Assembly (NCBI RefSeq): GCF_900699765.1
Contig: NZ_CAADHO010000003.1
Location: forward strand, 496,001 to 560,000
DNA: 64,000 bases
Direction of reading: 5' to 3'
Source of the DNA: Desulfoluna butyratoxydans
GTDB lineage: Bacteria; Desulfobacterota; Desulfobacteria; Desulfobacterales; Desulfolunaceae
Shown here: positions 1-7,480 of the stretch, one piece after another
Layout of the letters: the number at the start of each line of letters is the position of its first letter
Numbering within the stretch: the first letter of the stretch is position 1
Translations under genes and position numbers: made by a program
The notes under the pieces: generated by a model
Seen by the model: only the letters and a program-made list of their open reading frames with translations
Told to the model about the DNA's origin: nothing
Database searches by the model: none

Positions 1-1
1 T

Positions 2-946
2 TTTGTAGTAGTCGCGGACGGGCAGGGCTGCTTTGCGGAAGGCTTCATGCTGCTCAGGGGTCAGGTCCACGCGCTCGGTGTGCTTGGCCAGGACCTCGGC
101 TGCTTTTTCGTTGGCTTCCTTCTGGAGGTCGTAGGCGTAGTCACGCATCTCGGCGACGGTTTCGGTGAGGATCTTCTGCAGGTCCTTGGGCAGGGACTTG
201 AAGAAGCGGTCGTTCATGAACACGCCTTCGAGGTACATGATGTGGTTGGACATGATGAGGTACTTCTGAACTTCGTACCATTTCATGTCCACGAGGGCGC
301 CTAAGGGGTTTTCCACGCCGTCCACCATGTTCAGCTGAAGGGCGCTGTACACGTCGGTGTAGGAGACCGGTGTGGGGTTGGCGTTGTAGGCTTCGTAGTT
401 TTTGATGATGAGCGGGGTGTCCATGGTGCGGAAGGGCAGGCCTTTGAAGTCAGCGGGGCCCATGATTTTTTTGTCGCTCAGCCAGTCGCTTGCGCCCAGG
501 GGCCACAGGTCCATGAGGCGCAGGCTTTTTTCAGCGTAGGCACCGGCGAGGTCCTTTTTGACCACCTGGCTTTTGTCCAGGAACTCATAGGCTTTTTCCA
601 CGCTGGAGGGCAGCAGGAAGTGCAGGGCAAACATCTGGCCTTCGGGCACGATGGTGGAGACGTTGCCGGGGCTGACGATGGCCATCTGGGTGGAGCCGGT
701 GAGCAGGTGTTCCACCAGGTCCACGCCGACGCCCAGCTGGCCCACCTGGAAAATCTCAAATTTGATCCGGCCGTCGCTTTTTTCCGTTACGCGGCGGGCA
801 AACTCCTTTGCGTATTTGTCCGGTACGGTGTCCGCGTACTCTTCGTGGGTAATCTTAAAGGTGTAGGTTCCTCGTTTGGCAGATGCGGGAAGCGCACCGG
901 CAAACACAATCAACAGCATCAAACCAAGCGTACAAAACTTTTTCAT
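2..946 (-). CDS. dctP: TRAP transporter solute-binding protein DctP (3' end beyond window)
   Basis: This is the periplasmic solute receptor of a tripartite ATP-independent (TRAP) importer, which hands a carboxylate-type substrate to the DctQ/DctM membrane pair. Reading from the ATG at 946 gives 315 uninterrupted codons to the window edge, so the gene is cut just short of its end; family members are about 320-340 residues. The first 23 residues form a clear Sec signal peptide (Lys-Lys start, hydrophobic core, ALPASA cleavage region). The mature start KITHEEYADTVPDKYAKEF is typical of DctP proteins. An AGGAG ribosome site lies 7 bases upstream. It follows dctM closely and is the last gene of the diaminopropionate-lyase operon, so the ligand is probably that pathway's substrate. 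The ligand identity is inference; the family is secure. Confidence 0.9.
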   Translation of the reverse strand, partial: MKKFCTLGLMLLIVFAGALPASAKRGTYTFKITHEEYADTVPDKYAKEFARRVTEKSDGRIKFEIFQVGQLGVGVDLVEHLLTGSTQMAIVSPGNVSTIVPEGQMFALHFLLPSSVEKAYEFLDKSQVVKKDLAGAYAEKSLRLMDLWPLGASDWLSDKKIMGPADFKGLPFRTMDTPLIIKNYEAYNANPTPVSYTDVYSALQLNMVDGVENPLGALVDMKWYEVQKYLIMSNHIMYLEGVFMNDRFFKSLPKDLQKILTETVAEMRDYAYDLQKEANEKAAEVLAKHTERVDLTPEQHEAFRKAALPVRDYYK

Positions 947-989
947 CTCTCACTCCTAAGTAAATGATCTATTATTTCAAATTGATGAA

Positions 990-2264
990 TTACTTCATCA
1001 ACCCTCCCAGGAACAATGAAATTTCGGGAAACGCGGAAATCAGGAAACAGGCAAAGAGCAGGATGGCGATATACGGCCCTTCGTTTCGAATGACTTCAAG
1101 GTACGGTTTGTCGAAGATGGCACAGCAGGTGAAGATACTTGTGCCGAAAGGCGGCGTGCCGGAGCCGATGGCGACCTGCAGGGTAATCAGGACACCCAGG
1201 TGCACCAGGTTGATGCCTGCGGCATGGGCGATGGGGGCAAAGATGGGGGTCAGGATCAGGATGACAACCACGGCTTCAACAAACATGCACCCGACAAAGA
1301 AGACGATGTTGACGGTGAGCAGGATGAGGAAGACAGAAGCCGACTCCCCGAGGAGGCCCTGGGTCAGCATCTGCGGGATACGGTCGTAGGAGATGACCCA
1401 GGAAAAGCACTGGCCCACGGCAACAAGGATGAACACGACGGTGGTGAGCACGCCGGTGGAAAGGGCGATTTCGTAGAGATCTTTCATTTTCACGGATTTG
1501 TAGATGATCATCTCCACAAAGGCCGCGTACAGGACGCTTGCGGCCGCTGCTTCCGTGGGGCTGAAGATACCCGAGTAGATACCGCCCATGATGATGACGG
1601 GAAAGCCGAAGGGCAGGATGCAGCGTTTGGTGGCTGCAAGGCGCTCTGCGGCGGATGCCTTGGGCAGGCGGGGGATGTTGTTGCGCTTTGCGTAGAACAC
1701 GTTGTACGCAGCAAAAAGGGCGATGATGACCACGGCGGGACCGATGCCTGCGATGAATAATTCGCCGATGGACGCGCCGCTTGCCACGCCGTAGACGATC
1801 ATCCCCAGGCTGGGGGGAATGAGGTAGGCCAGGTTACTGGAGTTGATGATCAGCGCCAGGGCTTCGCTGTCGCTGTATCCCCTGTCCAGGAGTTTTTGCC
1901 GAACCGGAGACCCCACGGCCACAACCGTTGCCTGGGTGGAGCCGGACACCGCGCCGAACAGGGCGCAGGTGATGGATGTGGTGGAGGCCAGGCCGCCGCT
2001 CAGGTGACCCACCAGGCTTTCCACAAAATCGAGCAGGCGTTCCGATGTCTGCCCCTTGCACATGATATCGGCGGCGAGGATGAACATGGGGATGGCCATG
2101 AGCACCGGTGCCTGAACGCCCAGGATCATCTGCTGAACGATGATGAAGGGCTGAACCATGGGCGTGTACAGGCTGATATACACAATGGTGGAAAGAAGCA
2201 TGGTCATCATCATGGGGAACCCCATGAGCAGCAAGAGAAGCATTAAACCAAAAAGAATCAGCAT
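990..2264 (-). CDS. dctM: TRAP transporter large permease DctM
   Basis: This is the 424-residue large membrane subunit of the TRAP importer, which carries substrate with a sodium or proton gradient. The protein is almost entirely hydrophobic, with about 11-12 predicted helices. It contains the family hallmark around GGIYSGIFSPTEAAA (roughly residues 225-240) and a Gly-rich re-entrant segment near GSGTPPFGTSIF. Length matches the family (420-430). Its ATG lies inside the last codons of dctQ (7-base overlap), so the two are probably translationally coupled. The gene sits between dctQ and dctP, the usual QMP order. Confidence 0.93.
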   Translation of the reverse strand: MLILFGLMLLLLLMGFPMMMTMLLSTIVYISLYTPMVQPFIIVQQMILGVQAPVLMAIPMFILAADIMCKGQTSERLLDFVESLVGHLSGGLASTTSITCALFGAVSGSTQATVVAVGSPVRQKLLDRGYSDSEALALIINSSNLAYLIPPSLGMIVYGVASGASIGELFIAGIGPAVVIIALFAAYNVFYAKRNNIPRLPKASAAERLAATKRCILPFGFPVIIMGGIYSGIFSPTEAAAASVLYAAFVEMIIYKSVKMKDLYEIALSTGVLTTVVFILVAVGQCFSWVISYDRIPQMLTQGLLGESASVFLILLTVNIVFFVGCMFVEAVVVILILTPIFAPIAHAAGINLVHLGVLITLQVAIGSGTPPFGTSIFTCCAIFDKPYLEVIRNEGPYIAILLFACFLISAFPEISLFLGGLMK

Positions 2265-2785
2265 TCTGTGTCCTCCCCCTCGGGCTTTTCCGTTCCCACG
2301 TAGAGCTCGGGTTCTTTGATGTTGATGATGATGTTCATCAGGTATTGGATGGCCCCGAGGCCGAACCCTACGGGAACGACGGCAGCGCGAATCCAGTCCG
2401 GCATTTCAAGGGCGGAGGTCACCTTGCCCAGCATCTTGGTGTATTCAATGTAGTCGAGAGCGATGGAGCAGACGTAGATGTACGTCGCCATGGTCACAAA
2501 CGAGATGAAGATCATCAGTGCTTTTTTTATCTTGGGGGACAGCGTGTCGAAAATCGCCGTCATGCGGATGTGGCGTCCCTTGCGGGCGGCATAGCCTATG
2601 CCGCTGAATGTCACGAGAATAAGCAGCGACCCGCCGAGTTCATCGGCCGACGCCATGCTTTTCATAAACAGCTTGCGGGAGACGACATTGCAAATCAGGA
2701 GGCCGGCCATGAACAAAACGCCGCTGGCCAGGACCCACTCCGTAATCAGTGCAATGAGGTCATCAAGTTTCCAAAAAAGTTTCAT
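2258..2785 (-). CDS. dctQ: TRAP transporter small permease DctQ
   Basis: This 175-residue protein has four predicted membrane helices and is the small membrane subunit of the TRAP importer. Visible family features are the N-terminal first helix after KLDDLIALITEWVLASGVL, the central GYAARKGRHIRMTAIFD motif typical of DctQ, and a polar C-terminal tail. It overlaps dctM and lies 92 bases after the racemase-like gene in the same direction, so it belongs to the same transcription unit. An AGGAG ribosome site precedes the ATG. Family assignment is firm; the transported compound is unknown. Confidence 0.9.
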   Translation of the reverse strand: MKLFWKLDDLIALITEWVLASGVLFMAGLLICNVVSRKLFMKSMASADELGGSLLILVTFSGIGYAARKGRHIRMTAIFDTLSPKIKKALMIFISFVTMATYIYVCSIALDYIEYTKMLGKVTSALEMPDWIRAAVVPVGFGLGAIQYLMNIIINIKEPELYVGTEKPEGEDTEC

Positions 2786-2876
2786 GCATTCTCCTCTTTA
2801 CCCCATTCCCCTCGGGTACGTTACACATGGTATCTTTACCAAAAACAGGTTGTACGGCAGTCAAAGCCTCATTGCT

Positions 2877-3647
2877 TTAACCTGCCAGCAACTGTCCGAA
2901 TCCTTTTATTTCGGGCTGTTTCCCCGCAAGGGTCATGGCATGCCAGAACATGGCCTGGGTGCTTGTGACAACGGGAACTCCAATTTCAGCCTCAATCTCT
3001 TCAATGTGCTCTAATGCGCGCAAATTGGTGCAGGACATAAACAGGGCGTCCGTGGGTGCCTGGGCCAGGATGCGCCTGGCTCCTTCCAGCATCGAGTCAA
3101 AGGAGACCGTGGTGATGTCGGTGTCTTTTTCGATGCGCAGCGCCCCGATGGTGGGCACTTCAAGGCCTTCTGCTTCAAGCTGCTGATAGAGCGGGTAGTT
3201 CACCTCCGTGGGGTAGGGCGAAAAGATGGAGACCCGCTTGGCCTTCAGGTGCTTGAAGGCGGCAAGGGCTCCGGCCCACGGGTTTGTTGCGGGGATCCCC
3301 GGGTTGTTTGCGGTGAGCAGCTCCCGGATTTTGTCATTGCCGATGACAATGGAGGCCGAGGTGCAGCCGAAGGCCATGACGTCCATGGGAAGCCCGGTTG
3401 CGATGAGTTCGGCAGACTGGGTGATGCCCCGGGAAATCTCAGCCAGGGCCTCTTTGGTCATGGAGCTTGAGTAGTAGACCCGGTTGCTGAAGACCATGGC
3501 GGAGGATCCCACCAGCATGTTCAGGTCCCTTTCAATGGAATGGTCCGTTGAAAGCTGCACCAGCCCGATATGCACCTTGTCCGGCCGGGGAGCCTTGGAA
3601 TGGTCCAGAAAGAGTTCGCTTGCTTCGTAATCAGACTGGCTAAGCAT
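2877..3647 (-). CDS. Asp/Glu racemase / maleate isomerase superfamily enzyme (EutA-like)
   Basis: This 256-residue cytoplasmic enzyme of the Asp/Glu racemase fold carries the two symmetric catalytic cysteines in the expected motifs, FGCTSAS (Cys95) and MSCTNLRA (Cys206). Members with this architecture include maleate isomerase, arylmalonate decarboxylase, hydantoin racemase and the EutA-type proteins of ectoine utilisation clusters. It overlaps the end of the M20 gene by 8 bases and has GGAGG eight bases before its ATG, so it is translationally coupled. In this operon it could racemise or isomerise the amino-acid substrate before or after deacylation. The exact reaction cannot be read from the sequence. 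The similarity of gene set to ectoine catabolism (M24, M20, racemase-like, TRAP) is noted as inference. Confidence 0.75.
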   Translation of the reverse strand: MLSQSDYEASELFLDHSKAPRPDKVHIGLVQLSTDHSIERDLNMLVGSSAMVFSNRVYYSSSMTKEALAEISRGITQSAELIATGLPMDVMAFGCTSASIVIGNDKIRELLTANNPGIPATNPWAGALAAFKHLKAKRVSIFSPYPTEVNYPLYQQLEAEGLEVPTIGALRIEKDTDITTVSFDSMLEGARRILAQAPTDALFMSCTNLRALEHIEEIEAEIGVPVVTSTQAMFWHAMTLAGKQPEIKGFGQLLAG

Positions 3648-4872
3648 GGGATACGCCCTCCTTATTGCACTCGGTTGCGTAGGTTGCGCACATGGCGGCG
3701 TACATCATGGTGGCACGCAGCACCTGCTTTTTTTCCACGTATTCGTCGGGCACGTGGCATGCCGCGATCACACCCGGGCCGTAGCCGATGACGGGGATGC
3801 CGTGCTTGCCCATGATGGCGACCCCGTTGGTGGAAAACGGCCATGTTGTCAGCGTGGGCGGCGTGTTGAACAGCCCCTCGTAGGCCTTGACCGTGCTGCG
3901 GGTGACCACGTGGTCTTTTTCGATTTTCCAGGCGGGGAAGGTGCACTCTTTGCAGGGGACAAGCCCCGTGTAGGACGGCTCTTCAAAGGTGTGGAACTCA
4001 ACGGTTGCCCGGGCCGCCTGAACCGAAGGCAGCTGCTGCACCTGCTCCAGGGCATACTGGGGAGACTCCCCCCATGTCAGCCGCCGGTCGATGGTCAGTT
4101 CGCAGTAATCCGCCACGGACGAGCGGGACGGCGCGCCGGAGATCATCTCCGAGACCACCAGGGTGCCTTTGCCCAGGTCCTCGTCTTCGATGGTGAGGTT
4201 GGTGCTCAACGCCTCCAGCTCGGACACGATCTTTGCCATGGCGTAGATGGCGTTGTCCCCCATGTGGGGGGCGGAGGCATGGGCGCTTTTGCCTGTCACG
4301 GAGATCTTGAGTTCCATGCGGCCCTTCTGGGCAAGGGAGATCCGGTCGTCGCTGGGCTCTGCGATGATGACAACGTCGGGGGACACCCCCTCGTTTTCGA
4401 TGAGGTATTCCCACGCCAGCCCCTCGCAGGGCTCTTCCTGCACCGTGGCGCAGACCATGTAGGTGAACTGGTCGGTGAGGGAGAGGTCCCGGAGGACTTT
4501 CCCCGCATAGACCATGGACGCGATGGCCGCTTTCATGTCCGAGGCCCCGCGACCGTAGAGGCAGGTGTCGTCCTGGTCACCGGAAAAGGGCGGACGCGTC
4601 CATTGCTCCCGGTTGCCCGCACCCACGGTGTCCATGTGCCCGTCGGCGGCGATGAGGGTCTTGCCGGTTCCCACGGAGCCGCGGACGTTGCCCATGGGGT
4701 CCACGGTGACGTCATCAAATCCCAGCTCCCGCATCTTGCCCGCAACGAGGGCGGCAACCCCTTTCTCGTTGCCGGAGAGGCTTTCGGTTTTGATGAGTTC
4801 ACAGGCAAACTCACAGATGTCCCGGGCATAATCCTCGGTGCGGGACACGATTTTTTCATACATATCAGACAT
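3640..4872 (-). CDS. M20 family metallo-deacylase (YgeY/ArgE/DapE-like)
   Basis: This 410-residue protein of the M20 amidohydrolase/peptidase family probably cleaves an N-acyl or amide bond of an amino acid. The two-zinc ligand set is visible: GHMDTV (His79), YGRGASDMK (Asp112), VQEE (Glu146/147, the second being the general base position), AEPSD (Glu172) and a late His in AACHVPDEY. The central dimerisation domain is present. A GTG lies one codon upstream, but the ATG at 4872 has AGGA with better spacing. The gene begins 8 bases after the M24 gene and overlaps the racemase-like gene. The linkage to diaminopropionate ammonia-lyase mirrors ygeX-ygeY in E. coli. The likely role is release of a diamino acid from an acylated form; the specific acyl group is unknown. 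Confidence 0.85.
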   Translation of the reverse strand: MSDMYEKIVSRTEDYARDICEFACELIKTESLSGNEKGVAALVAGKMRELGFDDVTVDPMGNVRGSVGTGKTLIAADGHMDTVGAGNREQWTRPPFSGDQDDTCLYGRGASDMKAAIASMVYAGKVLRDLSLTDQFTYMVCATVQEEPCEGLAWEYLIENEGVSPDVVIIAEPSDDRISLAQKGRMELKISVTGKSAHASAPHMGDNAIYAMAKIVSELEALSTNLTIEDEDLGKGTLVVSEMISGAPSRSSVADYCELTIDRRLTWGESPQYALEQVQQLPSVQAARATVEFHTFEEPSYTGLVPCKECTFPAWKIEKDHVVTRSTVKAYEGLFNTPPTLTTWPFSTNGVAIMGKHGIPVIGYGPGVIAACHVPDEYVEKKQVLRATMMYAAMCATYATECNKEGVSHA

Positions 4873-4880
4873 CACGATTC

Positions 4881-6047
4881 CTATTTTATAATCACCATGT
4901 GTTCGGCGGCCCTGGGGGAGAGCAGTTCGGGGCCATCTTCCGTGATCACAATGTTCTCTTCGTGTACCATCTCCTTGCCGGGGGCATAGACCATGCCGGG
5001 TTCAAGGGTGATGACCATGCCCGCCTCCAGCGTGGTGTTGTCCGTGGCCGTGTTGGAGGGCCACTCCGTGAGCTGGCTGCCGAGGCCGTGGCCGAGGCGT
5101 CCCACGCCGCTGCCCAGGGCGCCGCCCTCTTCCATGACGCTCCACATGGCGTTGTAGATGTCCGTGGTGGTGGCACCGGGTCGGGCCACCTTCAGGCCGG
5201 CTTCCGTTGCTTCATACACGCAGTCGTAGGCGCGCTGGGTCTCGTCGCTGCAATGGCCGAAAGCAAAGTTGCGGTCAAAGTCCGAGAAATACCCGTCGTG
5301 CACCGCCCCCACGTCGATAATCAGCACGTCGCCCTCTTCAATGCGGCGGGGGGTGGGGCCCATGATGATGCTGTCATAGCCGTCGGGGCCGGATCCGGAG
5401 ATGAGGTATTTAACGAATTCGGCGCCGTGGTTGAGCATGTTGATTCGCATCTGGCGGCAGATCTCCTGCTCGGTCTGGCCGATTTTTGCGTGGGTGGGGA
5501 GCATGTCGAACCCGTGACCGGCGATCTCGCAGGCCTTTCTGATCTTGGATATCTCCGCCGGGGACTTGATGGCGCGCAGGTGGTGCATCTCATAGGCGAT
5601 GTCCACAAACTCTTTTCCGCTGATAAGGGAGGCCAGCTTCAGGTAATCCGCCGTGGGCATGCGAAGGTAAGACTCCTGGCCAAGGGTGGCGCCGATGCGG
5701 CCGAAACGTGTGGGCAGGGAGTTGACGACGCCTGCCACCAGGGAGATGCCGTCGTCTTCGGGGTTGGGTGAGGACCAGGTCAGGACGTGGTCCAGCCAGG
5801 TGCTGCGCATGCCGCTTTCGCCGATGCCGGGGATCACGGCAACGGGTTTTCCCGTAAGGGGAATGACCAGAAACCAGGGCCGGGTGGGGCTCTCCCAGAA
5901 TTGGGTGTAAAAACCGGTGAAGTAGCGGACGTTGGCCTCGGTGGTGAGAAAGACGGCGTCCAGCTTTTTCTCCTGCATGACTTTCTGCATGCGGGCAGTA
6001 CGCGTTTCAAACTCTTCAGCGGTGAATCCAGATTCGAGTATGCTCAT
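4881..6047 (-). CDS. M24 family metallohydrolase (Xaa-Pro aminopeptidase/ectoine hydrolase-like)
   Basis: This 388-residue protein has a creatinase-type N-terminal domain (about 1-150) and a pita-bread M24 catalytic domain. All five metal ligands of the family are present: Asp245 and Asp256 (IIDVGAVHDGYFSDFDR), His320 (LGHGLG), Glu349 (LEPGM) and Glu364 (VHEENIV). M24 members include prolyl peptidases but also the C-N hydrolases creatinase and ectoine hydrolase (DoeA/EutD), so a small cyclic or amide substrate is as likely as a peptide in this catabolic operon. The start at 6047 is chosen because AGGA lies 8 bases upstream; an in-frame ATG further upstream would overlap the lyase gene. It starts 29 bases after the lyase stop. 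The family is certain, the substrate is not. Confidence 0.85.
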   Translation of the reverse strand: MSILESGFTAEEFETRTARMQKVMQEKKLDAVFLTTEANVRYFTGFYTQFWESPTRPWFLVIPLTGKPVAVIPGIGESGMRSTWLDHVLTWSSPNPEDDGISLVAGVVNSLPTRFGRIGATLGQESYLRMPTADYLKLASLISGKEFVDIAYEMHHLRAIKSPAEISKIRKACEIAGHGFDMLPTHAKIGQTEQEICRQMRINMLNHGAEFVKYLISGSGPDGYDSIIMGPTPRRIEEGDVLIIDVGAVHDGYFSDFDRNFAFGHCSDETQRAYDCVYEATEAGLKVARPGATTTDIYNAMWSVMEEGGALGSGVGRLGHGLGSQLTEWPSNTATDNTTLEAGMVITLEPGMVYAPGKEMVHEENIVITEDGPELLSPRAAEHMVIIK

Positions 6048-6076
6048 CGTTTCTATCCTAAAATCACTCTGGTGGA

Positions 6077-7285
6077 TTAGTTGTCTCGTCCGAACCACAC
6101 CACGTCGCGGTAGGTCTCAGGCGAGGTATCTCCTTCGGTGTTGATGCAAAGGACCTTTGCGTCTTTGGTAAGGCCCAGTTTTTCACGTGCTTCCCGGCCC
6201 TCTTCCTCTTGCATCACCCACTGCAGGAACCCTGTTGTGGCGGCGCCGGACTCTCCGGAGATGACCTGGGGGTCGCCCTTCATGGGAGCGCCCAGGATGC
6301 GCATGCCTTTGGCGGCGATGTCGTCGGAGCAGGAGGCGTAGGCCAGGGGGTAGTCCCGCAGCATCTCCCAGCTGGTGATGTTGGGCTCACCGCAGGCCAG
6401 TCCCGCCATGAGGGTGGCAAGGGAGCCGGTGACAGCGTGGGGGTTGCCGTCGTTTTCGCAGGCGGAGACGTAAAAGCAGTTGGCTGCCTCGGGTTCCACG
6501 ATGATGAAGGTGGGGGCGTCTTTTCCGAACACGGACATGAAAAAGCCCAGCATGGCCCCGGCAAAGCAGCCTACCCCTGCCTGGAGAAGTACGTGGGTGG
6601 GGCGGTTGACGCCCATGGCCTGCATCTGTTCCAGGGCTTCCAGAGCCAGGGTGGTGTACCCCTGCATGATGGAGGTGGGGATCTCTTCGTAGCCTTCCCA
6701 GGAGGTGTCCTGGACAGTGAGCCAGCCGTTTTTCTGGGCCGTGTCCCAGGCCATGCGCACGCAGTCGTCGTAGTAGAGCTCGGAGATGGTGCACTCGGCG
6801 CCCAGGGCGCGGATGTTGTCCCGCCGGATGGGGTCGGACCCCTTGGGCATGTAGATGATGGCTTTCTGGTCGAACTGCTGGGCGGCCCACGCAAGCCCTC
6901 TTCCGTGGTTGCCGTCGGTGGTGGAGGCAAAGGTGATGTCGCCCACGGCTTTGCGGGTCTCTTCGGAGCGCAGCTCGTTGCAGCTGACCTCGTCGATCTC
7001 TTTGCCCAGCTTCTGGGCGAGGAGCTTGCCCACGGCGTAGGTGCCGCCCAGGACTTTGAATGCGTTTAAGTTGAACCGGTAGGATTCGTCCTTGACCAGG
7101 ATTTCCCCTAAACCAAGGTGGTCGGCGAGGTGGGTGAGTCGTGCAAGGGGGGTGGGGGCATACGTGTCAAAGGTGCTGTGGAACCTGCGCACCTTCTCTG
7201 CGATCTCCCGGCTTAATATGGAGACATCGGCTCCGGCGTCGGGAGCTTTTGGATTCTCGTTAAACTTGATATCGACTTTCGACAA
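6077..7285 (-). CDS. dpaL: 2,3-diaminopropionate ammonia-lyase, cluster 1 copy
   Basis: This 402-residue PLP enzyme of fold type II should convert 2,3-diaminopropionate to pyruvate and two ammonia by beta-elimination through 2-aminoacrylate. The PLP-binding lysine is Lys77 in KDESYRFNLNAFK, the same numbering as in the E. coli YgeX enzyme, and the catalytic Asp of TDGNHG is at 124. A phosphate-binding glycine loop follows around residue 240 (QAGVG). The start codon is TTG, supported by AAGGAG seven bases upstream; no ATG fits as well. It is the first structural gene of the operon, 38 bases or so after a predicted sigma-54 transcription start. A second, diverged copy lies at 34621-35823. Confidence 0.92.
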   Translation of the reverse strand: MSKVDIKFNENPKAPDAGADVSILSREIAEKVRRFHSTFDTYAPTPLARLTHLADHLGLGEILVKDESYRFNLNAFKVLGGTYAVGKLLAQKLGKEIDEVSCNELRSEETRKAVGDITFASTTDGNHGRGLAWAAQQFDQKAIIYMPKGSDPIRRDNIRALGAECTISELYYDDCVRMAWDTAQKNGWLTVQDTSWEGYEEIPTSIMQGYTTLALEALEQMQAMGVNRPTHVLLQAGVGCFAGAMLGFFMSVFGKDAPTFIIVEPEAANCFYVSACENDGNPHAVTGSLATLMAGLACGEPNITSWEMLRDYPLAYASCSDDIAAKGMRILGAPMKGDPQVISGESGAATTGFLQWVMQEEEGREAREKLGLTKDAKVLCINTEGDTSPETYRDVVWFGRDN

Positions 7286-7333
7286 CGTGTTTCTCCTTTT
7301 TGGTAAGCTTGATTGTGAACGGCAAGGAAGTAT

Positions 7334-7349
7334 TGCAGAGAGTATGCCA
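7334..7349 (-). promoter_or_regulatory. Sigma-54 (-24/-12) promoter of cluster 1 operon
   Basis: The minus strand reads TGGCATACTCTCTGCA, with the invariant GG and GC dinucleotides separated by exactly ten bases. It matches the consensus TGGCAC-R-N4-TTGCW at all but two positions. It lies about 50 bases before the TTG start of the lyase gene and directly downstream, in transcription order, of the sigma-54 activator gene. Not tested experimentally; the fit of sequence, orientation and neighbouring activator makes it likely. Confidence 0.75.
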
Positions 7350-7428
7350 AATCAGGCTTTCGAAGGAGATGTTTTGCGTTTTCAATCGGTTAAACGAAAT
7401 TGAGTGCCCTTTTGACGGGCCGGACATG

Positions 7429-7462
7429 ATTCGCAATCTGAGAAGTTTCTCATCTTGCGAAT
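7429..7462. promoter_or_regulatory. Probable enhancer (activator-binding dyad) for cluster 1
   Basis: This is a 34-bp interrupted palindrome: outer arms ATTCGCAA and TTGCGAAT, inner arms GAGAA and TTCTC, with spacers 3-2-3. It lies 18 bases after the activator stop codon and about 80-115 bp upstream of the -24 element, the normal position for a sigma-54 activator site. No T-run follows it on the minus strand, which argues against a terminator. It could be the binding site of the product of 7481-9226. Confidence 0.6.
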
Positions 7463-7480
7463 CGTTGTGGAACAAAGCGC

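Noticed and set aside
3646..4989. Long open frame (447 codons) on the plus strand
   Set aside because: It is antisense to the M20 and M24 genes, whose motifs are complete; it arises from the GC-rich codon pattern and has no recognisable domain.
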